NCBI GenBank assembly: GCA_030063045.1
Contig: JAQSEB010000001.1
Location: forward strand, 4,712,001-4,776,000
Length of the DNA: 64,000 nucleotides
Direction of reading: 5' to 3'
Origin: Pratylenchus scribneri
Taxonomy: Eukaryota; Nematoda; Chromadorea; Rhabditida; Pratylenchidae
This document shows positions 12,067 to 22,319 of this stretch, one piece after another (position 1 is the first letter of the stretch; each line of letters begins with the position of its first letter). The position numbers and the translations under genes are program-made. The notes under the pieces were generated by a model. It was not told the DNA's origin. It ran no database searches and was given only the letters and a program-made list of their open reading frames with translations.

Positions 12067-12873
12067 TCAGTTTTTTCGTTTTTGCATTTCATCCAGTAAT
12101 TGTTTTGTGATCAGTGTGGCCAATTCCTGAATGTCAATCGAATTTGCTTGGTGATCCTGGCTGGATGATTGATGATCAGATTCTTGCCAATTTCTAGGTT
12201 TGGAATAGCATTCATAAATTGTGTGTCCCTGCTTTCGACAGAAGGTGCAATAAAAGTCTTCCGAACTGAGTTCGAAGGTACTCTCATCACTGTTAATTTG
12301 TTCCTCATCGTTTTGGCTACTTTGCATTGCGAATAATTGGGGTTCCTTTTTGCGTTGGGCCAGCATTGCTTCCACTTCCATAGACTTGGTCCTTGCGGTT
12401 TCAAAATCGCTTTGCGTTCCGGTCAATTTTACCAAAAATGCCACATTTTGGTCCATTTTTTCCATGAAAAGTTCGCAAAGCCTCTCGCGTCGTGCCGGAA
12501 AAGTCATGTGCGAGTATGCTTGGTCAACTAGGCTGCGCAATCTTTCGGAGAAATCGGCTATTGTTTCGCCATCTTCTTGTTTTATGGCTGCAATGGTAGT
12601 TCGGGCAACTTCCCGCTTTTGTGGAGAGTCTATTTTCGCAGTGAGAAATTTGAGTGCATTGGCCAAGGTCGATTTTTGCTCATCAGTAAGTTCGTCAAAT
12701 AATTGTCTTGGATGTCCATCTAAAGCCAGCTTCAACCGCGCCACTTTTTCAGCTTCGTTCATTTTGTTGCCAAATGCGTCGATGAAATCCTGAAATCTTT
12801 GTGACCAAACTGCAAAAGATTTGTGTGAATTGCTGGAATATGTATCGATGCTGTGATTGGAATTCATTTTCAA
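12067..12873 (-). CDS. Retrotransposon Gag-like protein with CCHC zinc knuckle
   Basis: 268 residues, complete from ATG (12873) to stop. The first ~180 residues are helical and charged, of retrotransposon-capsid type (for example VARLKLALDGHPRQLFDEL, then TIADFSERLRSLVDQAY). A single CCHC knuckle, CTFCRKQGHTIYEC, spaced C-X2-C-X4-H-X4-C, lies at about residues 209-222. The tail is polar. Gag packages the element's RNA into particles; the knuckle binds nucleic acid. No protease or reverse transcriptase follows in any frame, so this copy would need enzymes from elsewhere. The frame is intact, consistent with the apparent LTR identity. The start is the only ATG giving the full capsid-like domain; the 1.8-kb leader between LTR and gag shows no other convincing gene. 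Confidence 0.82.
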   Translation of the reverse strand: MKMNSNHSIDTYSSNSHKSFAVWSQRFQDFIDAFGNKMNEAEKVARLKLALDGHPRQLFDELTDEQKSTLANALKFLTAKIDSPQKREVARTTIAAIKQEDGETIADFSERLRSLVDQAYSHMTFPARRERLCELFMEKMDQNVAFLVKLTGTQSDFETARTKSMEVEAMLAQRKKEPQLFAMQSSQNDEEQINSDESTFELSSEDFYCTFCRKQGHTIYECYSKPRNWQESDHQSSSQDHQANSIDIQELATLITKQLLDEMQKRKN

Positions 12874-14164
12874 GCCTGAAATTTTACTTTTTAATATAAA
12901 TTGGAAATTAGGTTGAATAAAACTAGCGTCCTAATTAGGTACGCTTCGTTCGCTTTATTAAAAATTTAATATTTGGTTTAAAAAATTTTGAAATTTTATT
13001 TTTGGAAATTTAAACCCACCTTTCCACTTGTTCGCTTTCTGTCCCAAGATGACTGCACAATTTGTGGTCGTTTCCAATGGGTCCTGTTCACTTTTGATGG
13101 CCCAAGGCAATTGTTTTTGTCCCACACTGTCCAACTGTGCCCAATGGATGATTTACAGCCAGCCACCAACTTGCAAATGTCCTTTGATTGTTCTGAAAAT
13201 ATTCAAATTAAATAATGTAATGGTAGTTTTGGGATCCGAAGAAGATGTGGCGAATTGGTTTACCTCTCTGAATTGGGCCTTGGATTGTAGAAATTGGCCA
13301 AAAATTAATGTTAAAAACTTTTGCTTTTCTAAAAAGAATGAAAATTAAACATCGAAAAATATTTGAAAAGAAAAAGGCGAAAATGGATATGATTGAAAAT
13401 GTAAAGTGAATGGCGGCGCATAAATCTTTTGAGTCCATTAATGTTTGAGGTTGATTGTCTTATGTCTTTTCCATCTTTTTACAAAATGTTTGAAAATTGT
13501 GAAATTCTTTTGAAACGGAAGGAAAAATGCCGGAAGAATCGCTTAAAGCGTGAGAATCTTTTTCCATTTTCCCATTTGCTTATTCCCATTAGGTTGTTTG
13601 AGAATCCGAGCTTTTCCGGAGGAGCAGAATGCCTGAGAATGGACCTCTTGATCGGATGGTCCCTTCTCAATCCTTTACAATTTCCGCTCCTTTACGGAAA
13701 AGTGGGAGAATGAATGGAGACAAAAAGGGAATTGGATGATTGGTTAAGACCGATGAGACAATGTAAAAGCTCCGGAATTGGCCTAATGGAAGGAAAATGT
13801 ATTTTTTTTTACTTTGGAATGTGGACTTTGCTTTCTAGCCTTTGATGAAAAATGTCAAAATTGTACAATTTTTGGTTAATTTTTGAGGAAGGGAAATTGG
13901 GGCAAGGTAAGGCTGAATTGACCAGTCCTTTACTTACTTTTTGGATAGAGTGAAGTTTAATTATTTAATATTATTTTTGAAGGGTGGGATGGGTTGAGAG
14001 AATATGGAAAAAATATCTCCTTTTTAGGGTAGATTTATTCCTTTTGTAGTCAACTTGAGATTAATGAATTGGTTAATTTTTGTTGTTGAAGTATTAATTT
14101 AATTTTGGAATGTTTTGCCCTAATTAGGGTCAATTTACTCCGTTTATTTGATGAAATTTGGTAT

Positions 14165-14690
14165 AAACACCAGGTAAAATATGCGCCAAAGAAATGCGAG
14201 GCATATGGAGGAAATGCGCTAGAGAAGGGCATATGGTAAGAAATGCACGGCATGTAGGAAGAAATGCGCCAGAATGGGCATATGGTGAGGAAATGCGCGG
14301 CATATGATAAATGGGCCGAAAATAGGCATAAAAGAGGGCTTTGCGCCGGAAAATTACATGCGAGAGGGCTTTGCGCCGAAAAAATGCATGCTAAATAAAA
14401 GTGCGCCAAATGAGAGTGCATGCCAAAAGAAAATGCGCCAAAAAATGCATGCGAAAGAGAGAAATGAGCCAAGAAAATGCATGCTAAATGAAAGAGCGCC
14501 AAAATAAAAGAAAGATTGGTCGGCCGACCGAAGAAAGATGAGCACAAATGAATGAGGCGCAAAAATTAATAGAAAAGGGCGCAAATAAATTGAGGCGCAA
14601 AGAAGATGTGGCAAAAATGAAGGGCGCAAAGAAAGGCGCAAAAATGAACGCGATATGGAAAATGGCGCAAATAAAAATGGCCAAAGGGAA
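14165..14690. repeat. Irregular short-word repeat in the retrotransposon leader
   Basis: The words AATGCGCC, GGCATATG and AAAATGCATGC recur about twenty times with variable spacing. On the minus strand this lies between the 5' LTR and gag, the usual site of packaging signals; a role there is speculation. Long open frames read here are by-products of the repeat. Confidence 0.6.
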
Positions 14691-14710
14691 GACTCCATTC
14701 GGTGCTACCA
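14691..14710 (-). other. Candidate tRNA primer-binding site
   Basis: The minus strand reads TGGTAGCACCGAATGGAGTC from the last LTR base inward. It begins TGG, as needed to pair with a tRNA CCA end. The first eight bases, TGGTAGCA, equal the complement of the 3' end of eukaryotic initiator tRNA-Met; the rest matches it only partly. Position and TGG start support a primer site; the tRNA identity is uncertain. Confidence 0.55.
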
Positions 14711-15213
14711 GTAAACGATTCTACTGGCCAAGTAGAACGTTCTTATGCGGAATGAGATTTGGGGAATTTGGGAAAGGATTTGGGAATGGGAAATGCCGAT
14801 TGAAATGGCCAAGGGGAATGAGTGCGTCCACTCAATTGTTGATGAAAATGCCCCAGCCCTTCCCCAAACCCAATTCGTCCCAAAAGATGGTCAAGAATGG
14901 ATGTTTATTTATTCATTAATTCCGCATGAAAATGGCAGTGGATGGAAAAACGATGCTGGGAGTCAAATCCAAGAATGGTGGTAGAAAGGCGAGAATAAAG
15001 GGGATAAAGTTGGATTAAATAAGCCGGGGCGATTCAACATAAAAGGGGAAGTGGGAATGGTCGGGATTGAGATTGAAAGGAGAAGTCCAAAGTAGGGGAG
15101 GATGAGTAGAGGGGAAATGAGGATGGGAAGGATGAATGGAAAATGAGTGGGCAAAGGTTGAAAGGGGGAATTGATTGGGCCACTAGAGCTAACCAAACCC
15201 TGGAATCATCACA
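14710..15213 (-). repeat. 5' LTR (minus orientation)
   Basis: 504 bp, same sequence as 10093-10596. Its minus-strand start TGTGATG faces the right-hand target duplication (15214-15217), and its end abuts the primer-binding-like site. Confidence 0.88.
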
Positions 15214-15217
15214 ATTG

Positions 15218-15477
15218 CGTGCTCCTAATTAATTATTGTGTTAAACGAAAACGATCAATTCACAATGCGCGTCGTTTTTTGATCAACTTGTGGCGCGCAC
15301 TCGTGCTTGTGAATTGAAAAAAATGAATTCGCAAATGAATCTCGCTGCGCTGCTTGCTCTCTGCTCTTATCTTTTTATTTTTTGTTGGTGTGTGATGTCT
15401 GCGGGCGGAAGGCGGAAGGCGGATGGGTGGTCGATCGATAAATGGAAATCGTTTTAAAAAATAAACTTTGGCTACAT
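15218..15477. other. Short single-copy-looking spacer between two transposons
   Basis: About 260 bp with a comparatively GC-rich segment (AATGCGCGTCG, TGGCGCGCACTCG) and a GGCGGAAGGCGGAAGGCGGA repeat near 15405. It has no open frame of note. It could be the original 5' flank or promoter of the helicase gene, now separated from it by the LTR element. Confidence 0.35.
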
Positions 15478-15625
15478 GACACTTGGCCTAATGACCATTT
15501 CGCCTAATGGGAAAAAAATGTCATTTCGCCTAATGGGGAAAAAATGACTATTTGGCCTAACGATATTTCGCCTAACAACCATTTAGCCTAATAGTTTAAA
15601 AAAGTCATTTCGCCTAATTGAATTA
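15478..15625. repeat. Left terminal inverted repeat of the MULE
   Basis: Iterated words CCTAATGACC, TTTCGCCTAATGG and TTTAGCCTAATAG; pairs with 19668-19841 over most of its length. Repeated sub-terminal words are typical of transposase binding sites. Confidence 0.8.
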
Positions 15626-16044
15626 TTTATGGTAAAATAAGTCCTAATTTCATCTATTTAGGGGTTTTCGACCTTCCTGAATCCGATTATGACATCAGCT
15701 AATTGAAATTTTATAATCTGAACAGACTTTTGGCAGCTGAATTAATAAATTGAAAAATTGTGCCATATATTGCGAGTGGGATTAGATAGGTTTAAAAATA
15801 GCTGTGTCATTGACAAATAAATATGTGTCATTGACGTAGTAAGCATAAGTTATGCCATCGACTTAAAAGTGTGCCATCGACTAATGAATGTGTTGTGACA
15901 TTCTTGAAATTGATTAAAGTTTAAGCAAATATTTAAAAGATTTTATGCAAAAATAAAGTAAAATGTTTTTGCCGAATTGAAAATGTAAAATAAAATAATA
16001 ATAGTGGAATAAATGGAAAATAATGCAATTAATAGTAATCGTGA

Positions 16045-19000
16045 TCAGAATAATCCGTTAGAATAATCCGTTGAAATATTGGAGGTGCTGGCCATATTAA
16101 TTGTGGAAGTAGAGGATCGGTTAATTGGCGCTTTAATATCATCGATAAATTGAGTTGTGGCACCAGTATTTTCATCATCTTCTTCAAAAAATAATTCATC
16201 ATCTTGGCCATAATTCTCATCCATCACTTCTTCATTGTTCTCTTCGCCATCTCCATTGTTTTGGCCTTCAGCTTCGGCATCACTCAAGATCAAATCATTC
16301 TCCAATCCTTGCAGTGCCAACGAAACTGCTTCCATAAAAGTACGGATGCATTGGTCATTGAGAAGTGGAGCTTGTATAAGAGCCTTCAAGCGTGCATCCA
16401 TCGTTCGATATAAAACTCTGCGGTAATTTTGTTCCGGTTGTAATTTAAGTTCGCGGACTTCATTCATTTTTCGGCTATCATATTTGCGAAGATTGATGAG
16501 AAATTCGTGCATCCTCGGATGAGTGCAGTTTCTCTTCTATAAATAAAATGAATAAATAGAGATTTATAAGTATGAAAAGTAAAAATGATTCATTAAGAAC
16601 CAGTTACACTCATTTTGAATCATTTTTTGGTTCATTAACTTGTGAATCCACCACAATGAACCATTTTTCTAAATATTGTAAAAATGGTTCATGACAGAAG
16701 TACGTCACAAATGAACCATTTCTCTAAATATTGCAAAAATGGTTCATTAACTTGTAAGTCCGCCACAATGAACCATTTTCTTATAATTAAATGAACTAAA
16801 TTAATAAAAAATGGTTTTTTCACTCGAAATTATATTTTTTATTTAAAAACTCAACCTGAAAAGCCAGATTATTTGCTTCTGCTGATGCTTGACAGCGTGG
16901 CAAATCTTCTTGAATTCGATCTCTCATATTCCAAAAATCGAGCGCAAATTTTGGTGGTTTCGCCAAAGGCAATTCATAGCGAGGAGCAACTTAAATTTTA
17001 GAAATATAAAATTGTTTTTGAGCAATAATTACTTTGGCTTTCATTAAATCGAGGTGCCATTGGAGTGATATTACCGATGGCTGTATTCGAAAGATCTTCT
17101 GTAATATTTGGCCGACGGCTTCTTTCGATTTGACTGTCTGGAGTAAGCAATGAGCGGACTATAGCAGAATCAATCGATGGTGCTTAAGAATGAATAATTT
17201 TGAGTAATAATTTATTTAAACCTATGGGGGTTGAATGCCCGACCAAGCCTGCCATCATTCTGTCCTCATCTGCCCGAGGCAAAAATGCCAATGCCTTCGA
17301 TCTTTCTTCCCATTCCGAGAGGCCAATATAATTTTTGCCGACATAATAAAGAAATTCTAAAAATTTTTTATTTTTGTTTGGAAATATCACGTTATCTACC
17401 ATTCAATTCCGGCGGCGATTGCTCAATGGTCAAAGCAAAACCACGGCGAACCATTTCGGGAGGCAAAAAAGCTAGGGCCTGACACCAACGAACTGTCCTT
17501 CGAAATGGTTCCAAATTTTTGTATTGGCCAATAAATCCCAATTTTTTGATTCGACGTATAAATGATTGCGCCAAGTGAAACAAACATGCCTTGTTGTTTA
17601 TTTGCGGGAAAACATCAATAAAAGCCGAATATTCGGATTTTTCAAAGTCGGTCATCACTAAATTTTCTTATTATAATATAAATTAAATTAATATAAAACC
17701 TGAAATGGGCATGTCGTTTCCCAGAACTTTCTTTATTCCATTTAACACCTCAACATATTGCACTTTACTTTTATTTGTCATCAATGCGTAAACAGCCGGG
17801 AATACTTTGTGTTCCAGAATGAATCCGAGAACAAATTGTTGAGAAAATTGTCTGGGACATGTTTGGAACGTCGCGTCTGCTGCCCAATTTTTGTTCACAC
17901 GAAGAAATTCAATTGCCTAAATTTTAAAATTGCTATGATAAGCATATCATTAAATGAAAATTTATTTTACTAATAAAATTGTCAGCAAAAATGAACCATT
18001 TTTGCGCGACCATCGACTCTTCAGAAAATGGTTCAATATGACTACAAAAGGTAGTGAACCATTTTTCGATCAAAAATGAACCATTTTCTGAGAAATGGTG
18101 CATAGGAACCAATATTGTTGAAATGGTTCCATTTGTTTTTTTGCTAATAAATTTATCAAAATCATGCTAAGAATTATTACCTTAGCACTTCCAAAAACCA
18201 ATACGCGATCGGCCGCTTGTGGCCTTGTTTCATCAGAATCATAGATAAGGAAACTAAAAATTAATGAAAAATGTATTTATATTTTTGTTAATTTCTTACG
18301 GCTTTCCATTTTTGAATTGAAATTCATCAGGTATGACAATGCTTGCCGCATTCGGAGCATTCAGTTTGTGGCCAAAACGACGCCTTTTTCGCGCACCCTT
18401 ACTATGCAAAGCAGCATAAGTTGGCAATTGTGTGAACATTTCGTCATCTTCTGTTTCTTTTACTTCATCGACCAAAGCTGCTGTAGGGATTTCTAAATCA
18501 TTTTGAAGACGTTCCGTGTAATTGTTCAAGCGACGCTCAATCTGAATTATATGTTCATAATTAACCATTTTTGGACAAAATTGAATCATTTTTAATTCAT
18601 TCTAATGTACTAGAAATCCGTCAAAATGAACCACGAATATCTGAAATATGGTTCATTGCAATGAAATTTTTCAGAAAATGGTTCATTGCAATAAAATTTT
18701 TCAGAAAATGGTTCATTGTATGATTTATATTAATTATTCAAAAAAAATTTATATTCAATACATTTTTTTCCTCCTATTAAAATAATTAAAAAATTCATAA
18801 ACCTCTTGTCCATGAGTTTTTGCCAAATGTCTGTGCGCTTTTCTGTTAATGATTCCTTCTTCGTAGTTTTCAGAGTCGGTAATTGCGCTGACGCCGCATC
18901 GTTTTGGTGGACGAAACTCTTCGCATCGCCAATAGGCCTTTCCCTTATGCTTGCGGTTCAAAAGAAAACGAAAACCTGAATCCATTGAATTTGTTGAATT

Positions 19001-19480
19001 TAATTTTTAAAAAAAATCACCATCGTGCCATAAGTCAATTTTTCCTTTTGTTGTTTTTTGAACAACGAAGCGTACTTTGTCGTCATCCTGTTGGGGAATT
19101 TCCGCTTCATTATCAATTCCAGGATCTGATTCCGACGAAGAATATTCAACAACAGGTCGAGGCCGTTTTTTTCGGTCTGCTCCTTGGATTAGTTGCCTTG
19201 CATTCATTTCACTTAAAATCACAATATTTTAACTAATATAAGAAATAACAAACAATTGCTTTGCCATCGGCTGGTTTCGAATGATTTTGTTTTCGTTGGC
19301 CGTCGGCTGGTTTCGAAAGATTTTGTTTTCGTTGGCCGTCGGCTGGTTTCGAATGATTTTGTTTTCGTTTGCCATCGGCTTCAGTCGATGATTTTGTCGA
19401 TCATTACCGATGTTCTGCACATGGTTGGCTGGCGGCTTGCTCTTTTGTGGATGATTTTGTTGAATTTTTCGCGATGCCAT
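16045..19480 (-). CDS. MULE transposase with FLYWCH-type zinc finger
   Basis: Eleven exons (minus): 19480-19254, 19211-19021, 18975-18803, 18541-18300, 18253-18181, 17916-17700, 17657-17400, 17356-17222, 17182-17033, 16989-16856 and 16536-16045. All junctions keep frame; 763 residues. The N terminus has a four-fold NQPTANENKI-type repeat. A FLYWCH-like finger follows (FRFLLNRKHKGKAYWRC, then C and HRH). The catalytic core shows NWAADATFQTCPRQF (first Asp), VMTDFEKSEYSAF (second Asp) and CLFHLAQSFIRRI (the C-x-F-H of MULEs), then EFLYYVGKNYIG and DFWNMRDRIQEDLPRCQ; the third acid is probably in the following ASAEANN, where relatives often have NNxxEGWH. The C terminus is acidic. No stop or frameshift interrupts it, so it may be active. 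Seven introns are 39-46 nt; the other three are 261-319 nt and hold TGAACCATTTT arrays. Confidence 0.87.
16590..16815. repeat. TGAACCATTTT word array in MULE intron 10
   Basis: At least five close copies of TGAACCATTTT or its complement alternate in orientation, with ATTAACTTGT spacers also repeated. Lies within the 319-nt intron 16537-16855. Confidence 0.75.
17975..18140. repeat. TGAACCATTTT word array in MULE intron 5
   Basis: Four or five copies in both orientations inside the 264-nt intron 17917-18180. Confidence 0.75.
18590..18725. repeat. TGAACCATTTT word array in MULE intron 3
   Basis: Three or more copies (AAAATGGTTCATTGCAAT, direct) and related words inside the 261-nt intron 18542-18802. 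Confidence 0.75.
19260..19390. repeat. 36-bp tandem repeat in the first transposase exon
   Basis: About 3.5 copies of a unit with GGTTTCGAATGATTTTGTTT then CGTTGGCCGTCGGCT. It encodes the repeated NQPTANENKI(I/F)R block. Length is a multiple of three, so copy number can change without breaking the frame. Confidence 0.75.
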
Positions 19481-19667
19481 GAATTCTTTTAGTAATCTAA
19501 CAATAAATTTTGTTAAAATGGAGAATATAATTAAGATTTGATTTTTTTTGTTAAAATTTATTGTTTTACAAATAGAAATAAGAATAAACAAATTAATAAA
19601 ACATAAGAATGAATCAATAAAAAATTTCTAAATTAATAAAATACATTTTGCCAAATTTTTAATAAAA

Positions 19668-19841
19668 AATTAGGCGAAATGACTTTTTTTAAACTATTAG
19701 GCTAAATGGTTATTAGGCGAAATATCATTAGGCCAAAAAGTCATTTTTTCCCCATTAGGCGAAATGACATTTTTTTCCCATTAGGCCAAATGGTCATTAG
19801 GCTAAATGGCGTTAGGCCAAAAGGTCATTAGGCCAAGTGTC
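19668..19841. repeat. Right terminal inverted repeat of the MULE
   Basis: Complement of the left arm: TTAGGCGAAATGAC, AAACTATTAGGCTAAATGG, then ATTAGGCCAAGTGTC at the end. Confidence 0.8.
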
Positions 19842-19854
19842 TGGACGCCACTAA

Positions 19855-21282
19855 TTTTTTTGCATGAAAATAATATTTTTTTGCATGAAAAAATAATTTT
19901 TTTGCATGAAACTTATTTGCATATTTTTTTTGCATGAAAAAATAATTTTTTTGCATGAAAACGATATTATTGAAACGAAAATAATCTTTTTACATAAAAT
20001 TAATTAAAATTATCCTTTTTAGCTAAAATTGTCCATTTTGCCTAATATTAAGAGAAAGCCTATAAACTGCTAATAAATAAGGAAATAAAAATCGAATTTT
20101 AATATTGAAAATTTTATTTATCGAAATATGCAAAAATGGAATGAAAATAAAAGACAAATGAAAAAATGTGAGCACGAATAATGGAAAATTTAATCACTGG
20201 TGAAATATAAAAGATAACTGAAAATTTGAGCACGATTAATGGCAAAATTTGAGCATGATTAATGGAAAATTTGATCACTGGTGAAAATAAATATCATTTA
20301 ATTTCGTTTTAATGCCTCTCCGCCTCTTGCCTTCTTCGGACGTCCCGGCTTCCGCTTTTTCTCAATTAATTCGGCTGTGACTTCTGGGGGATATTCGACG
20401 AGACCGTTGCGCACCATCAACATGACGCTGTCTTGCAGACCTTTCCGAGGCATCCAATGAAACAATTGCATTTGAGAAATCCTGAATATTCAATTTACTA
20501 AATCTATTAAATAATTTAATTTAACCTGGCCAAGCAGTTGATGGTGTGATGGCATGGAATTCCATTTTGAGCTGCCTATACGAATTCCAATCGGCATATT
20601 CGACATCCTCCGGGTCGTTGTTGATTCCCATATTGAGCAAATGAAATTTGGCGGCCAATTCTTCCCCGGTCAATTGCCTTGCGCTATGGATTCCTGAGGC
20701 CATGATTGAAATTTCGCCTCGATTTATGACCATCCGGCCTTCTTTTTGCAATTCATATGCACCTTTAAACACATCCATTGGGATTGTTGGAATCACGGCC
20801 GGGTGCTATATTTAGTTTTTGTTTTTATTAAATCATATAAAAAAAACCTGCAAATCAGGATTTATGCTCCACTTTTGTAGTGCATTTTCCGCCACCGAAT
20901 CGAAGTCCAATATGCATAGCATTTCTGTACTCAAATTAATTAAGTTATACAATTTTTTATTTACTTTGTCCACTCTTCCAAATTAATTTCGGCATCAAAC
21001 CATTCTTTGAAAGCGGCTGCTTGTTGGAATTGTGCAATTAATTGATAATTTTTCATATTTTAATCTCTAGAAAATAATAACAATTTTATTTAATCATTTT
21101 ATTTTTCAATTTTATTTATAAATATAAAATCAATATGTTTTTATACATTTTTATTTATTTTCATATAAAAATACTATTTTCGTTGCAATATATTTATTTT
21201 CATGCAAAAAAAATATGCAAATAAGTTTCATGCAAAAAAATTATTTTTTCATGCAAAAAAATATTATTTTCATGCAAAAAAA
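19855..21282 (-). mobile_element. DNA transposon-like element with ~100-bp inverted repeats of TTTTTTGCATGAAA words
   Basis: The left arm (19855-19965) and right arm (about 21195-21282) are nearly perfect complements and consist of repeated TTTTTTTGCATGAAAA words, sharing the order GAAACTTATTTGCATA. They enclose a four-exon minus-strand gene of unknown family that looks slightly decayed. The element starts about 13 bp from the MULE end. Flanks do not give a clear target duplication. Confidence 0.65.
20298..21056 (-). pseudogene. Four-exon gene inside the TIR element, unknown family, AT-hook-like tail, one frameshift
   Basis: Exons 21056-20965, 20929-20848, 20805-20526 and 20481-20298. The first three join in frame: MKNYQLIAQFQQAAAFKEWF at the start, then MLCILDFDSVAENALQKW, then a region with INRGEISIMASGIHSARQL and DVEYADWNSYRQLKMEF. 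The fourth carries QLFHWMPRKGLQDSVMLMV and ends with the basic KKRKPGRPKKARGG; GRPKK is an AT-hook-like core. The third-to-fourth junction is one base out of frame with any GT-AG pair I can find, so this copy is probably broken. About 210 residues in total. I do not recognise the family; position suggests an accessory or DNA-binding protein of the element rather than a full transposase, as no DDE core is visible. Confidence 0.5.
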
Positions 21283-21528
21283 CTATTACTCCTTTTATTT
21301 TGGTTTAATTTATTCAGTATACTGTAATAAAAATTTTAAAAAATGCCCTAATAAAATAACCGTGACCCTCTAATTTTTATTTTTGCTTGTAAATCAAAAA
21401 TTCTAATTGAATTTTATAACTCTAAACACCTTCCACTACTGGATTTTGCTTTGTTTTTGCTACATTGAACATTGGTGATTGATAGATTCTCGATTGAGCG
21501 TCGGAGTCGGAAATGGCCTTGGCCATTT

Positions 21529-22030
21529 TTACCACGTCGTCACATCACCTTCTTCGCCTATATTAATTTCTTTACAAAAATTGCAAAAAAGTTCCAATCG
21601 AGGCAAAATAAAAAGGTCAAAAGTAAAAGAATCATAATTTTCGATCCATTTTGCTCCCTCAAATTTTGATTTAATGATGTTGAATTTTACTTCAAAAAAT
21701 TCTCTCCAAATATTAATAATAATTTCCATCATGTTCGAATTAATTTCCACAATGCCCATTAGAATTGTGGGTTTATTTTAAGATTTTATTAGGAATAATT
21801 AAATTGTGCACAGCACAATGGAAAGGCAGATTGTACCAATTTTGGTCTTTCGCCTCTTCCAATTGAATTAGCCGACAAAATGATTGGCTCAAGTTCGAAT
21901 GATGCTGGTCAATTTCTGGGCCAATTTGATGAAATCCAAGGCAATATGATTTCGGTGAAACGAAGTTGGCAGCCGGTGGCATTGGGCATTGATCCAAGGC
22001 ATCATCATGGATGTTGATGAATGAATGCAA
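21529..22030 (-). CDS. Two adjacent short open frames, unrecognised
   Basis: Minus frames 22030-21773 (85 codons, with DDALDQCPMPPAANFVSPKS and NWYNLPFHCAVHNLI) and 21759-21529 (76 codons, with IWREFFEVKFNIIKSKF and LELFCNFCKEINIGEEGD). Both have protein-like composition, but no splice pair joining them is evident. They may be exons of a small gene upstream of the helicase or remnants. No family recognised. Confidence 0.25.
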
Positions 22031-22117
22031 TTTTAATTGTTTTTATTAATTTATTCATTAAATATAAATAACAATAAAATTGTAATCACATTTATGGATA
22101 AGAAGAAGGGTATTTGT

Positions 22118-22319
22118 TAGAGGTCGGCGCCGAGGAAATCCGAATCCGCGGACCGGATTTTCGAACTGAAAAAACGTACGGATTTCGGACTACGGATCCG
22201 TATGGATTCATATGGGTCCGGGCTGTTCGGACGGATCTATACAAATCTGAAAATGTACGGATTTCGGATCTCTCATCATCTATATAATCCGACGGATCCG
22301 GAATCCGCGCCGACCTCTT
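22118..22319. mobile_element. hAT-like fold-back element made of GGATCCG words
   Basis: 202 bp. Ends TAGAGGTCGGCGC and GCGCCGACCTCTT are inverted repeats except for the terminal base. Flanks GTATTTGT (22110-22117) and GTACTTGT (22320-22327) form an imperfect 8-bp duplication (7/8). The interior is built from CGGATTTCGGA, ACGGATCCG and similar words in both orientations. No coding capacity. Confidence 0.75.

Larger units (their letters stand above)
10089..15217 (-). mobile_element. LTR retrotransposon, gag-only, minus orientation, with 4-bp target duplication
   Basis: Two 504-bp direct repeats (10093-10596 and 14710-15213), offset by exactly 4617 bp, bound a 4.1-kb interior. ATTG at 10089-10092 and 15214-15217 is a candidate 4-bp target duplication. 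On the minus strand the LTR begins TGTGATGATTCC, a canonical TG start, and ends in TTTACT. A primer-binding-like site abuts the 5' LTR, and the purine-rich AGGTGGGGCG abuts the 3' LTR. Gag lies at 12067-12873. No reverse transcriptase, integrase or protease signature was found in the 1.5 kb downstream of gag, so the element is probably non-autonomous. It lies immediately upstream of the visible helicase exons. Confidence 0.85.
15478..19841 (-). mobile_element. MULE (Mutator-like) DNA transposon, apparently complete
   Basis: Inverted terminal repeats start GACACTTGGCCTAATGACC at 15478 and end with its complement at 19841. Each arm, about 150-175 bp, is built from repeated words (GGCCTAATG, TTTCGCCTAATGG, or complements). 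They enclose a fully open 11-exon MULE transposase gene (19480-16045). No clear 8-10-bp target duplication was found: flanks TGGCTACAT and TGGACGCCA share only a few positions. The right end lies about 13 bp from the next inverted-repeat element. Confidence 0.82.

Noticed and set aside
15469..19850. TGGCTACAT / TGGACGCCA as MULE target duplication
   Set aside because: Only four of nine positions match, no better than chance.
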